Shown here: positions 54,326 through 63,054 of the stretch, piece after piece | How the letters are laid out: each line of letters starts with the position of its first letter | Position numbering within the stretch: the stretch's first letter is position 1 | Assembly: GCF_014596725.1 (NCBI RefSeq) | Contig: NZ_JACVEG010000004.1 | Location: 186,001 to 250,000 of the forward strand | Source: Vibrio sp. Y2-5 | GTDB lineage: Bacteria > Pseudomonadota > Gammaproteobacteria > Enterobacterales > Vibrionaceae | DNA: 64,000 nucleotides | Direction: 5' to 3' | Notes under the pieces: model-generated | What the model was told of the DNA's origin: nothing | The model's input: the letters and a program-made list of their open reading frames with translations, nothing else | Database searches by the model: none | Made by a program: the position numbers and the translations under genes

Positions 54326-55243
54326 ATGGACAATACGTTCGCTACCATCCCTATTTTCGTCGCTGTCGTCGAATGCGGAAGCTTTTCGCTCGCCGCCGAA
54401 AAGCTGGGCGTTACGAAATCAGCAATCAGTAAACGCGTTACCCAATTGGAAGATGAACTTGGTATACGTCTGCTCAATCGAACCACACGAAAACTGAGCC
54501 TGACTGAAGCAGGCAAACGCTACTATGACCATGTTTCTCAAGCGCTAGCATTGGCACAACAAGGGATGGACGCCGTCACTGAGCTGCAAGGAGAACCTAA
54601 AGGCAAGCTTAAGATAACCGCCCCAATGTCATTTGGCGTGCTTTACATCGCCCCTATCATTGCCGAATTTCTTGAGCAATTTCCAAAGGTCACCATCGAT
54701 CTGCAACTTGAAGATCAAATGGTCGATTTAATCGCAGGAGAGTTCGACCTCGCCATTCGTATCGGTAACCTCCCCATCTCAAATCTGGTGGCTAAGCGGC
54801 TGGTTAATTGCAAAAGCGTTTTGTGTGCCTCACCAGAATACATCAATCGTCATGGCTCGCCGCATAAGCCCTCTGATTTGATCGACCATAACTGCTTGGT
54901 TTACTCCTATTTTAGAGGCGGCAGTGAATGGACGTTTGAGCAGCAACATAATGAGTTTAAAGTGATTCCTAAAGGAAACTTCATTGTTAACAACAGTGAG
55001 GCTATCCGACGCGCGCTCATCGAAGGATTAGGTGTTGGCCAATTACCGACCTTTTTGGTGAGCAAAGACATCTTGTCAGGAAATTTACTGCCAATCATGA
55101 GACCTTACTCTTTGCCCGAACACGCCATTTATGCCGTGTTTCCTGAACGTAAACATCTTCCTCATAAAGTAAGGGCATTTATGGAATTTGTTGCGGATAA
55201 ATTAGGTAGAGACAAACCTGTTTGGGATGAAGGCATATTCTGA
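54326..55243 (+). CDS. LysR-family transcriptional regulator
   Basis: 305 residues. Helix-turn-helix VECGSFSLAAEKLGVTKSAISKRVTQLEDELGIRLLNRTTRKLSLTEAG is typical, followed by the effector domain starting GKLKITAPMSFGVLYIAPII. Resembles the large family of CrgA/DhcR-like vibrio LysR proteins. Divergently placed from yjjG. Target unknown. Confidence 0.88.
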   Translation: MDNTFATIPIFVAVVECGSFSLAAEKLGVTKSAISKRVTQLEDELGIRLLNRTTRKLSLTEAGKRYYDHVSQALALAQQGMDAVTELQGEPKGKLKITAPMSFGVLYIAPIIAEFLEQFPKVTIDLQLEDQMVDLIAGEFDLAIRIGNLPISNLVAKRLVNCKSVLCASPEYINRHGSPHKPSDLIDHNCLVYSYFRGGSEWTFEQQHNEFKVIPKGNFIVNNSEAIRRALIEGLGVGQLPTFLVSKDILSGNLLPIMRPYSLPEHAIYAVFPERKHLPHKVRAFMEFVADKLGRDKPVWDEGIF

Positions 55244-55366
55244 GTCACAACAAAAAAAAGGCGAAATCGACAAAAAGGCCTGTTCACTGATTTAGCACAA
55301 TAAACGTCGGCGATTATCGACATATAAAAACCGTTAGTCATTGTTTAAAAATCAATTGGATTTACT

Positions 55367-55561
55367 ATGAAACACTTCTTGCCTTCATCTGTAATGCTTA
55401 TTCCATTCGTTGTGAAACATTACCCAGATAGTGACACAGACTCACAAAGTGAAAATGAACAAAATTCGAGCTGTGATCTGTGCGACGATCCAACTTCCGA
55501 TCCTCAGCTAAAATTATCTACCGATAACCAAGTCAAAGCGAAAAAAGGTCGTAAGCTTTAA
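55367..55561 (+). CDS. Small hypothetical protein with CxxC
   Basis: 64 residues: a hydrophobic start (FLPSSVMLIPFVV), a Ser/Asp/Glu-rich middle and CDLCDD, then a basic tail KAKKGRKL. The ribosome site is weak (GGATT). It lies between the LysR gene and elbB, 31 bases before the latter. No family recognised; real existence uncertain. Confidence 0.4.
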   Translation: MKHFLPSSVMLIPFVVKHYPDSDTDSQSENEQNSSCDLCDDPTSDPQLKLSTDNQVKAKKGRKL

Positions 55562-55592
55562 TAGATCCCCGCGGAACAAAAGGAATCAGTCG

Positions 55593-56243
55593 ATGAAAAA
55601 AGTAGCCGTGATTTTAAGTGGCTGTGGTGTCTTCGATGGCTCAGAAATACATGAAGCTGTCTTAGCACTCCATGCCATTGAGAAGCAAGGTGCAAGCTGG
55701 CACTGTTTTGCACCTAACATCGAACAACTGCATGTGATTAATCACCTGACTGGTGAAGTGATGACAGAAAAGCGCAATGTTCTGGTGGAGGCCGCTCGCC
55801 TAGTTCGAGGCAAGATAGATGATGTTGAAAAACTCAAAGCAGACGACTACGACGCGTTACTTCTTCCCGGTGGATTTGGCGCGGCCAAAAACTTGACCGA
55901 TTTTGCAGTTAAAGGCACAGAGTGCACCATTAATGCTCATGTAGCTTCAGCTTGTCGAGCATTCGCTCAATCGGGTAAACCAGCGGCTTATCTGTGTATC
56001 GCGCCAACCATTATTCCAATGATTTATGAGCACGGCGTTCAAGGCACGATTGGCAACGACAAAGATACCGCCATCGCTTTCAATCACATGGGTGGTGACC
56101 ATATCAACTGCCCAGTAGATGACTTCGTCTATGACCATGAACACAACGTACTCTCTACTCCAGCCTATATGTTGGCGGGCAGTATCTCAGAAGCCGCATC
56201 AGGTATCGAACGCTTGGTTGAGAAGCTAATACAATTGGCGTAG
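55593..56243 (+). CDS. elbB: Isoprenoid biosynthesis glyoxalase ElbB
   Basis: 216 residues of the DJ-1/PfpI class I amidotransferase-like fold. MKKVAVILSGCGVFDGSEIHEAVL at the start, LLLPGGFGAAKNL in the middle and the nucleophile elbow AYLCIAPTIIPMI with the Cys near residue 131 are all as in ElbB. Known roles are weak glyoxalase activity and a link to isoprenoid metabolism. AAGGA precedes the ATG. Confidence 0.88.
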   Translation: MKKVAVILSGCGVFDGSEIHEAVLALHAIEKQGASWHCFAPNIEQLHVINHLTGEVMTEKRNVLVEAARLVRGKIDDVEKLKADDYDALLLPGGFGAAKNLTDFAVKGTECTINAHVASACRAFAQSGKPAAYLCIAPTIIPMIYEHGVQGTIGNDKDTAIAFNHMGGDHINCPVDDFVYDHEHNVLSTPAYMLAGSISEAASGIERLVEKLIQLA

Positions 56244-56284
56244 TGAATACCTCTGGCATAAATAGCACAACTCTTTAGAATGAC

Positions 56285-56319
56285 AACAGCAAGGTGATCA
56301 TATTGGTCACCTTGCTGTT
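56285..56319 (+). terminator. Terminator after elbB
   Basis: Thirteen-base arms AACAGCAAGGTGA (56285-56297) and TCACCTTGCTGTT (56307-56319) around nine bases, followed by TT. Strong stem, short T-run. Confidence 0.75.
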
Positions 56320-56429
56320 TTATAAACTTTGTTCATCATTTCCAGTTGAGTGACTATTATCCAAGACTTGACACAAATCAGCATTATTTTGAAAATTACT
56401 GCAATCGCACAATCCTCTTGTAAAAACCC

Positions 56430-56457
56430 TTTACATCGATTTAATTCTAGATAATAT
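56430..56457 (+). promoter_or_regulatory. Sigma-70 promoter of fhs
   Basis: TTTACA (56430-56435) and TAATAT (56452-56457) with a 16-base spacer; predicted start near 56464, inside the PurR box. About 44 bases of leader before ATG 56508. Confidence 0.7.
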
Positions 56458-56461
56458 TCCG

Positions 56462-56477
56462 GCGCAAACGTTTGCCC
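56462..56477. promoter_or_regulatory. PurR operator upstream of fhs
   Basis: Contains the perfect 12-base palindrome GCAAACGTTTGC, the core of the gammaproteobacterial PurR box. It overlaps the predicted transcription start of fhs, the usual place for PurR repression with hypoxanthine or guanine. Confidence 0.85.
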
Positions 56478-56507
56478 CACTAAATACAAACACCTTCTGA
56501 GGATTTT

Positions 56508-58256
56508 ATGCTATCAGACATCGACATTTGCCGTTCTACTCAATTGACTCACATTGATGCCGTTGCTGAAAAGGCAGGCTTACTTGCTGAGGAGTTCGAA
56601 AGCCACGGACATTACAAAGCAAAAGTCTCATTAAAATGTTTAGAACGTTTGCATACAAAACCTGCTGGCAAGTTTGTGTTGGTAACAGCAATCACTCCTA
56701 CTCCACTTGGTGAAGGAAAGACCGTTACGACGATCGGTTTAGCTCAAGGGTTAGCGAAATTAAACCAGTCGGTCTTTGCCTGTATACGCCAACCTTCTAT
56801 GGGGCCAATTTTTGGAGTGAAAGGTGGAGCCGCAGGTGGTGGTTATTCGCAAGTTGCGCCAATGGAAGAGCTAAACCTGCACTTAACTGGTGATATTCAC
56901 GCGGTTACCGCCGCCCATAACCTAGCCTCTGCTGCTATTGACGCTCGCATCTACCATGAGCAACGTAACGGCTACGAAGATTTCGAGCGCAGAACCCAGC
57001 TTAAAGCACTACGAATCGACCCACATCAGGTTGTTTGGAAACGTGTTGTTGACCATAACGATCGCGCACTACGCATGGTAACCGTTGGCCAAAACGAAAT
57101 GGGCAAAACCATCAACGGTTATGAACGTACTGATGGCTTCGATATTTCTGCTGCGTCTGAACTGATGGCGATTCTGGCCTTGGCTTCAGACCTTAAAGAC
57201 CTACGCCAACGTATAGGCAAGATTGTGGTTGGCTACAGTTTCGATGGTCACCCTGTTACCACGGAAGACTTGCAAGTCGCTGGCGCGATGACGGTCAGTA
57301 TGAAAGAAGCGATCAAACCAACTTTGATGCAAACTTTGGAAGGTGTACCAACCCTTATTCATGCTGGACCCTTTGCCAATATTGCTCACGGTAATTCCTC
57401 TATCATTGCTGATGACATCGCTACACGTTTAGCCGAATACACAGTCACAGAAGGCGGTTTTGGTTCTGACATGGGCTTTGAAAAAGCCTGTAACATCAAA
57501 ACCAAAGCATCGGGAAAAACACCGGACTGCGCCGTAATCGTGGCAACTCTACGCGGGCTAAAAGCGAACTCTGGGCAAATCGATTTACGCCCTGGTCAAG
57601 CAATCCCCGATTCATTGTTCACGCCAGATAATGACGCGTTACTGGCTGGTTTTGAGAACTTAAAGTGGCACATCAATAACGTAAATAAATACGGCATTCC
57701 TGCCGTGGTCGCGATTAACCGTTTTCCACAAGATACCAATGAAGAGCTACAGCAGCTTATTGAACTTATCGAAGCTCTGCCAAACGATGTCGAAGTGGCG
57801 CTTTCTGAAGGGTTTGTCAAAGGTGGTGAAGGCACTAAAGAACTGGCAGAGAAGGTCATTAAGCAATGTGAGAAAGAATCTCTGTTTGTGCCCCTATACC
57901 AAGCTGAAGATTCGCTCATAACCAAAATTACCAATGTGGTCACCAAAGGCTACGGTGCAGGTTCGTTTATGCTCAGTTACAAAGCGCAAACTCAGTTACA
58001 ACAGCTTAGTGAAGAAGGCTTTGAAAACCTGTCGCTCTGTTTTGCAAAAACACCGCTATCCATTACTACAAACTCTTCAATCAAAGGCGCACCAAGCGGA
58101 TTTGAAGTGATGATCCGAGAACTCAAACTCTGCGCTGGCGCTGGCTTTGTGTATGCTCTGTGCGACAACGTCATGACCATGCCCGGCCTACCAGATAAGC
58201 CCGCCTTTATGTCGTTAGACATCGACGAACACGGACATATTATTGGTTTGAGTTAA
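56508..58256 (+). CDS. fhs: Formate--tetrahydrofolate ligase
   Basis: 582 residues, slightly longer than the usual 550-560. ATP site [20 protein letters not shown] near residue 64, then [37 protein letters not shown] (about 88-124), [16 protein letters not shown], and [14 protein letters not shown]. It makes 10-formyl-tetrahydrofolate from formate and ATP, feeding purine and fMet synthesis. Control by PurR is consistent with this role. AGGA precedes the ATG. Confidence 0.95.
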   Translation: MLSDIDICRSTQLTHIDAVAEKAGLLAEEFESHGHYKAKVSLKCLERLHTKPAGKFVLVTAITPTPLGEGKTVTTIGLAQGLAKLNQSVFACIRQPSMGPIFGVKGGAAGGGYSQVAPMEELNLHLTGDIHAVTAAHNLASAAIDARIYHEQRNGYEDFERRTQLKALRIDPHQVVWKRVVDHNDRALRMVTVGQNEMGKTINGYERTDGFDISAASELMAILALASDLKDLRQRIGKIVVGYSFDGHPVTTEDLQVAGAMTVSMKEAIKPTLMQTLEGVPTLIHAGPFANIAHGNSSIIADDIATRLAEYTVTEGGFGSDMGFEKACNIKTKASGKTPDCAVIVATLRGLKANSGQIDLRPGQAIPDSLFTPDNDALLAGFENLKWHINNVNKYGIPAVVAINRFPQDTNEELQQLIELIEALPNDVEVALSEGFVKGGEGTKELAEKVIKQCEKESLFVPLYQAEDSLITKITNVVTKGYGAGSFMLSYKAQTQLQQLSEEGFENLSLCFAKTPLSITTNSSIKGAPSGFEVMIRELKLCAGAGFVYALCDNVMTMPGLPDKPAFMSLDIDEHGHIIGLS

Positions 58257-58277
58257 TTGCACCCAATCAATATCAAC

Positions 58278-58304
58278 AAGGCAGTTTTTCAATAGAACTG
58301 CCTT
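58278..58304 (+). terminator. Terminator of fhs
   Basis: Nine-base arms AAGGCAGTT (58278-58286) and AACTGCCTT (58296-58304), followed by TTCTTT. Confidence 0.8.
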
Positions 58305-58406
58305 TTCTTTAGCTATCGATTTATTTCTTTATTAAACAGTTTGAAATTTTTCACTTCGTGTGCCGTTCTTTTCTTATATCGATAATAAAAACGGGTAAGA
58401 ACAGTC

Positions 58407-59552
58407 ATGAAACGCTCAACAGCACTACTGCTACTCTTTGCAGCAATACCTTTATCAATTTTTTCGTTCAGTCATGCCTCCAGCGAAATGGCATCAACTC
58501 ACTCTGATCAAATGAAATCGGGACAAACGGAAGTAGCGACCTTGGCTGGTGGTTGCTTCTGGTGTACTGAGTCGGATATGGAAAAACTGCCGGGCGTCAT
58601 TGACGTTGTCTCTGGTTATGCTGGCGGAAATGTCGATAACCCCAATTACAAACAAGTCTCTTCAGGCAAAACTGGACACATTGAGTCTGTACAGGTGACT
58701 TACGATCCTAAACAAGTCACATACGAACAAGTACTGGATCAGTTCTTTCGACATATCGACCCAACCGATGACCAAGGTTCTTTTGTCGACCGTGGCAACC
58801 AATACCGCCCTGCTATTTTTTATCACAATGATGAGCAAAAGCGGATTGCCGCCAATTTCATCAAAGAAATCGACCAAACTGGAATTTTCAAAAAGCCATT
58901 AAAAACCGAGCTGATTAAATACACCAAGTTTTGGCGTGCGGAAGAATACCATCAAGACTATTACAAAAATAACTCACTGCGTTATAAGTACTATCGTTAT
59001 GCGTCAGGACGTGACCAATACCTCGACGAGATTTTCGGTGAAGACCGAGTTGAAAAGCCAGTCACGTTACGAGAAATTATCGATAAAACAAAAGCTCTCA
59101 ACAGTGTGAAAGCATACACTCGCCCGTCTGATAAAGAGATTAAAGCAAAACTGACAGAGCTACAGTATCACGTGACTCAAGAGGAAGGCACCGAACGTGC
59201 TTTCCAAAATGAATACTGGGACAACAAACAAGCAGGTATCTACGTGGATATCGTTTCTGGCGAGCCTCTGTTTTCTTCCACCGATAAATACAAATCAGGG
59301 ACAGGCTGGCCAAGTTTCACCAAGCCAATCAGTTCGGCGTACATTGTAACTCACGATGACAACAAACTGTTTTATACCAGAACTGAGGTTCGCAGCCGTT
59401 TTGCTAACTCTCATCTAGGCCACGTGTTTGATGATGGCCCAGCGCCAACGGGTTTAAGATACTGCATGAACTCGGCTGCGATGCGTTTTGTACCTGTCGA
59501 TAAGATGCAGCAAGAAGGTTATGGCGAATGGCTTTCTCTGTTCAATAAATAA
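58407..59552 (+). CDS. Periplasmic bifunctional methionine sulfoxide reductase MsrAB
   Basis: 381 residues. Signal peptide to about residue 25 (cut after SHA). MsrA domain 44-205 with Cys50 and Cys53 in GGCFWCTES. MsrB domain about 230-378 with SGTGWPSF and catalytic Cys353 in [11 protein letters not shown]. The mature protein has only these three cysteines: no zinc CxxC pairs and, in the GTGWPSF segment, Thr where PilB-type enzymes have the resolving Cys. It repairs oxidised methionine in envelope proteins. No thioredoxin domain is attached, unlike neisserial PilB. Confidence 0.92.
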   Translation: MKRSTALLLLFAAIPLSIFSFSHASSEMASTHSDQMKSGQTEVATLAGGCFWCTESDMEKLPGVIDVVSGYAGGNVDNPNYKQVSSGKTGHIESVQVTYDPKQVTYEQVLDQFFRHIDPTDDQGSFVDRGNQYRPAIFYHNDEQKRIAANFIKEIDQTGIFKKPLKTELIKYTKFWRAEEYHQDYYKNNSLRYKYYRYASGRDQYLDEIFGEDRVEKPVTLREIIDKTKALNSVKAYTRPSDKEIKAKLTELQYHVTQEEGTERAFQNEYWDNKQAGIYVDIVSGEPLFSSTDKYKSGTGWPSFTKPISSAYIVTHDDNKLFYTRTEVRSRFANSHLGHVFDDGPAPTGLRYCMNSAAMRFVPVDKMQQEGYGEWLSLFNK

Positions 59553-59571
59553 TATTTATGTTGGATAGATT

Positions 59572-60612
59572 TCAACGAAGAAATCGCTTAACGACACTCA
59601 CATACTGATATTTTGACGCCCGGCCTCTAGTTTGGCTGGGCGTTTCAGCAAATAGTAACTTGTAGTAGTGATTGAATGTGCCTAAATGATAGAAGCCGTA
59701 ATGCAATGCGATATCGCAAATCGCTCTTTGCTCATCTATGTTAAGTAAATCTCTTCGAACGGCGTTGAGCCTACAATCTCTAAGAAACGTATTTGGGCTT
59801 AAACCCAATTCTTTTTCAAAACAATAGTGCAAGGTTCTTTGACTCACACAAGCAATCGAACTCATTTCATTTATTGTTAATGGATAATTACCCGTCTGCT
59901 CAATATGATTGTTGATGCGTTTTAAGGCCTCACGGCGGGTTACATAACCTCGAGAGTGTTCAGGTGTACCAGCAACTTGATACTGTCCTAACCTAGTAAT
60001 GAGCGATTGTTCCATCAGATGAATCAACTGCGATTGAAGCTTAATTTCATTCGGATCAGTCAAATTAAGCAACTTGCGTCCCAACGCTGTGTGGTGACTA
60101 AGAGATTGCTTTATCAGGTCTACCAACGCCCAACAGCCGTGCGATGCTTGAGAATTTTCGATTAAACACGTGTTTTCCCAACCCTCAAGCTCCTCTAAGC
60201 CAATACTATTTGCGAGCAGTTCTCTATCAATCACAATACCAAAGATGTTGAAGTTGTCAGGAGTGGTCAACTCAAAGTGCTCGTGAGCAGGTCGAATCAT
60301 CAGCTGATGTTTTTCAGCAGTCCTTCCGTTCACCTTTGGACGCTGTTCATCTAAAGAAAATCCTATCCAGAGTGCATCTGGGTTTACGCAACATTCTTGA
60401 TGAATGGTTTGACTGGTGTATTCCTCAAAAAGGTGCAGCTTTGGCAACTTTAATTCGTCCAAATAGCCGTTAAACTGCCCAGAACCGTGCTGAGTATATC
60501 TTTGTTCCCAAGCACTTAGTGTCTGTGCCTGCTGATTGACATCAAAACTGTACTGTTTGCACCTCACTGGTGCGCATGAATTATCTTCATCATGCGATTG
60601 AACTAAATTCAT
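59572..60612 (-). CDS. AraC-family regulator of ethanolamine genes (EutR-like)
   Basis: 346 residues from ATG 60612 (MNLVQSHDED), with AGGTAGGAA upstream. N-terminal sensor part (to about 230) and a C-terminal AraC domain: TINEMSSIACVSQRTLHYCFEKELGLSP, then ICDIALHYGFYHLGTFNHYYK. Divergent from eutB-eutC-permease, so it is the likely activator, responding to ethanolamine and cobalamin as EutR does. The name is supported by position and size. Confidence 0.82.
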   Translation of the reverse strand: MNLVQSHDEDNSCAPVRCKQYSFDVNQQAQTLSAWEQRYTQHGSGQFNGYLDELKLPKLHLFEEYTSQTIHQECCVNPDALWIGFSLDEQRPKVNGRTAEKHQLMIRPAHEHFELTTPDNFNIFGIVIDRELLANSIGLEELEGWENTCLIENSQASHGCWALVDLIKQSLSHHTALGRKLLNLTDPNEIKLQSQLIHLMEQSLITRLGQYQVAGTPEHSRGYVTRREALKRINNHIEQTGNYPLTINEMSSIACVSQRTLHYCFEKELGLSPNTFLRDCRLNAVRRDLLNIDEQRAICDIALHYGFYHLGTFNHYYKLLFAETPSQTRGRASKYQYVSVVKRFLR

Positions 60613-60769
60613 ATTCCTACCTTGCACCACCACCAAACAGCAACCTAATTAACCTTTTGTTTTTAAATACTTTTTCAATTTTGCACGTTTCCGTCATAGA
60701 AAAGGAACGAAATTAGCAAACTCGATAATCAACTGAAATGCAAAGTTCACACCCAGTTTGAGAGGTATT

Positions 60770-62173
60770 ATGGGTTCAAACTATCGATATCAATTGGGTT
60801 GCCAAACCTACCAGTTTGCATCGCTAAAAGAAGTGATGGCAAAAGCGTCCCCGCTGCGCTCCGGAGATCAACTGGCAGGTGTTGCTGCCTCTTCAGCAGA
60901 GGAAAGAGTAATCGCACAGATGGTGATAGCCGACTTGCCATTGAAAACCTTCCTGCAAGACTTACTGATCCCGTATGAGCAAGACGAGATCACACGACTC
61001 ATTATTGATGAACACGACGCACAGGCTTTTCTCGAAATCGCTCATTTAACCGTTGGTGATTTTCGAAACTGGCTTTTGTTAGAGTCGACAACCTCGGTTG
61101 AAATTTCTCGTGTCAGTAAAGGCATAACGCCTGAAATGGCTGCGGCTGTAAGCAAAATCATGCGTAACCAAGACCTCATTCTGGTTGCAAAAAAGTGCCA
61201 AGTAATCACCGCGTTTCGTAACACCATCGGACTGCCGGGTCGCCTTTCTACCCGCTTGCAACCGAATCATCCAACTGACGATGTCAGTGGCATCGCCGCA
61301 TCAATGTTCGACGGTTTAATGTACGGTAATGGCGATGCCGTTATTGGTATCAATCCAGCTACAGACAGTGTTAGCCAAGCCTGTAAGCTAATGAAGTTAA
61401 TGGATGAAGTCATTCAGCACTACGACATTCCAACCCAAAGCTGTGTACTCACCCATGTGACTAACACGATAGAGTGCATTGAGAAAGGCGCACCCGTGGA
61501 TTTAGTTTTCCAGTCTATAGGTGGCACAGAAGCAACCAACCAGGGTTTTGGTGTCAATATCAATGTACTTGCAGAAGCGTACGACGCAGCGCTGAGTCTG
61601 AAACGCGGCACTATCGGTAATAACGTTATGTACTTTGAAACCGGTCAAGGTAGCGCCCTCTCAGCGAATGGTCATCACAACGTCGATCAGCAAACCTGTG
61701 AAGTGCGCGCCTATGCACTCGCCCGCAAATTTAATCCGTTACTCGTGAACACTGTAGTGGGATTTATAGGCCCAGAGTATTTGTTTGATGGCAAACAGAT
61801 CACACGCGCAGGACTTGAAGACCACTTCTGCGGAAAATTGCTGGGATTACCGATGGGCTGTGATATTTGCTACACCAACCACGCCTACGCCGATCAAAAC
61901 GATATGGATAACCTACTGCCACTCCTCGGAGTGGCAGAATGCTCATTCATCATGGGAATTCCTGGCTCTGATGACATTATGCTTAACTACCAAACCACCT
62001 CTTTCCATGACGCTTTGTATGCTCGCCAAGCGTTAAGTTTGAAGCCAGCACCAGAATTTGAAGCGTGGCTTAAGCACATGGAAATTTTCAGTCAAGATAA
62101 TCAGTCCCAGTTGACGAATCATCTTTCTCCGCACTTCCAAACACCACTCGGTTTAGTTAAGGAGCTACGATGA
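60770..62173 (+). CDS. eutB: Ethanolamine ammonia-lyase large subunit
   Basis: 467 residues from ATG 60770 (MGSNYRYQLGCQTYQFASLKEVMAKASPLRSGDQLAGVAA), with GAGAGG upstream. This start and GRLSTRLQPNHPTDDVSGIAASMFDGLMYGNGDAVIGINPATDS are typical EutB. With EutC and adenosylcobalamin it converts ethanolamine to acetaldehyde and ammonia. Followed by eutC with a 4-base overlap. Confidence 0.95.
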   Translation: MGSNYRYQLGCQTYQFASLKEVMAKASPLRSGDQLAGVAASSAEERVIAQMVIADLPLKTFLQDLLIPYEQDEITRLIIDEHDAQAFLEIAHLTVGDFRNWLLLESTTSVEISRVSKGITPEMAAAVSKIMRNQDLILVAKKCQVITAFRNTIGLPGRLSTRLQPNHPTDDVSGIAASMFDGLMYGNGDAVIGINPATDSVSQACKLMKLMDEVIQHYDIPTQSCVLTHVTNTIECIEKGAPVDLVFQSIGGTEATNQGFGVNINVLAEAYDAALSLKRGTIGNNVMYFETGQGSALSANGHHNVDQQTCEVRAYALARKFNPLLVNTVVGFIGPEYLFDGKQITRAGLEDHFCGKLLGLPMGCDICYTNHAYADQNDMDNLLPLLGVAECSFIMGIPGSDDIMLNYQTTSFHDALYARQALSLKPAPEFEAWLKHMEIFSQDNQSQLTNHLSPHFQTPLGLVKELR

Positions 62174-63018
62174 GTAACGTCGTTGAACTGAATCAACTGG
62201 TTCATAAAGATCCATGGAACAAATTGCGTCAATTCACACAAGCTCGCGTTGGTATTGGCCGTGTCGGGACGAGTATCCCTACAGAAGAATTGCTGCGTTT
62301 TCAGCTCTCACACGCGCAAGCTATTGATGCGGTGCATGTGCCACTAGACGAACAAAAACTGTTATCCGACCTTAGTGCCAATGCTTCGTTATCCAAGTGC
62401 TTACCAGCTATCTCTTTACATAGCCAAGCCACAGACAGACTAACGTATCTGCAACGACCAGACTTAGGTCGTAAGTTAGATGATATATCCATTGATGCGC
62501 TCAAAAAGCACAGCGACCAAACACCAACACCTTATGATTTGGCAATCGTAATTGCTGATGGCTTGTCTTCTTATGCCATCAACCACCATGCGGCTCCGTT
62601 CTTAGATTCTTTGGTATCACTGCTCTCTCAGGACAACAAACACGATTGGAATATCGCGCCTTTATGTATCGTTCACCAGGGACGAGTTGCTGTCGGTGAC
62701 GATGTCGGTGAGTCAATCAATGCCAAAGAGGTGTTGGTACTGATTGGTGAGCGACCAGGGCTCAGTTCTCCAGATAGCTTAGGGCTCTACTTAACTTGGA
62801 ACCCGCACCGAGGGAAAGAGGATTCGCTTAGGAACTGTATTTCCAATGTACGCCCTGAAGGTTTGCCATATCAAGCGGCAGCTCATAAGTGCTTTTACTT
62901 GTTGTCGGAATCTCGCCAACTCAAATTAACTGGCGTGGGGTTGAAAGATCGTTCTGACGATACCCTGCTGGAACAACAACCAAACGGACATTTTTTTTCA
63001 CTAACCACTTTTAAATAG
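62170..63018 (+). CDS. eutC: Ethanolamine ammonia-lyase small subunit
   Basis: 282 residues. The core TQARVGIGRVGTSIPTEELLRFQLSHAQAIDAVH is the EutC signature, and PYDLAIVIADGLSSYAI and ERPGLSSPDSLGLYLTWNP bind the cobalamin side. Starts inside the eutB stop (ATGA). No microcompartment shell genes are seen in the window. Confidence 0.95.
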   Translation: MSNVVELNQLVHKDPWNKLRQFTQARVGIGRVGTSIPTEELLRFQLSHAQAIDAVHVPLDEQKLLSDLSANASLSKCLPAISLHSQATDRLTYLQRPDLGRKLDDISIDALKKHSDQTPTPYDLAIVIADGLSSYAINHHAAPFLDSLVSLLSQDNKHDWNIAPLCIVHQGRVAVGDDVGESINAKEVLVLIGERPGLSSPDSLGLYLTWNPHRGKEDSLRNCISNVRPEGLPYQAAAHKCFYLLSESRQLKLTGVGLKDRSDDTLLEQQPNGHFFSLTTFK

Positions 63019-63054
63019 TCATTTTTAATCACAAGGATTTTTAGGGATTACTGT

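Noticed and set aside
56320..56507. Possible riboswitch upstream of fhs
   Set aside because: The leader after the predicted start is only about 44 bases, too short for a tetrahydrofolate or purine riboswitch; a PurR operator explains the palindrome.
60613..60769. Cobalamin riboswitch upstream of eutB
   Set aside because: The divergent region is only 157 bases and I see no B12-box-like structure; control by the AraC/EutR-like protein is sufficient.
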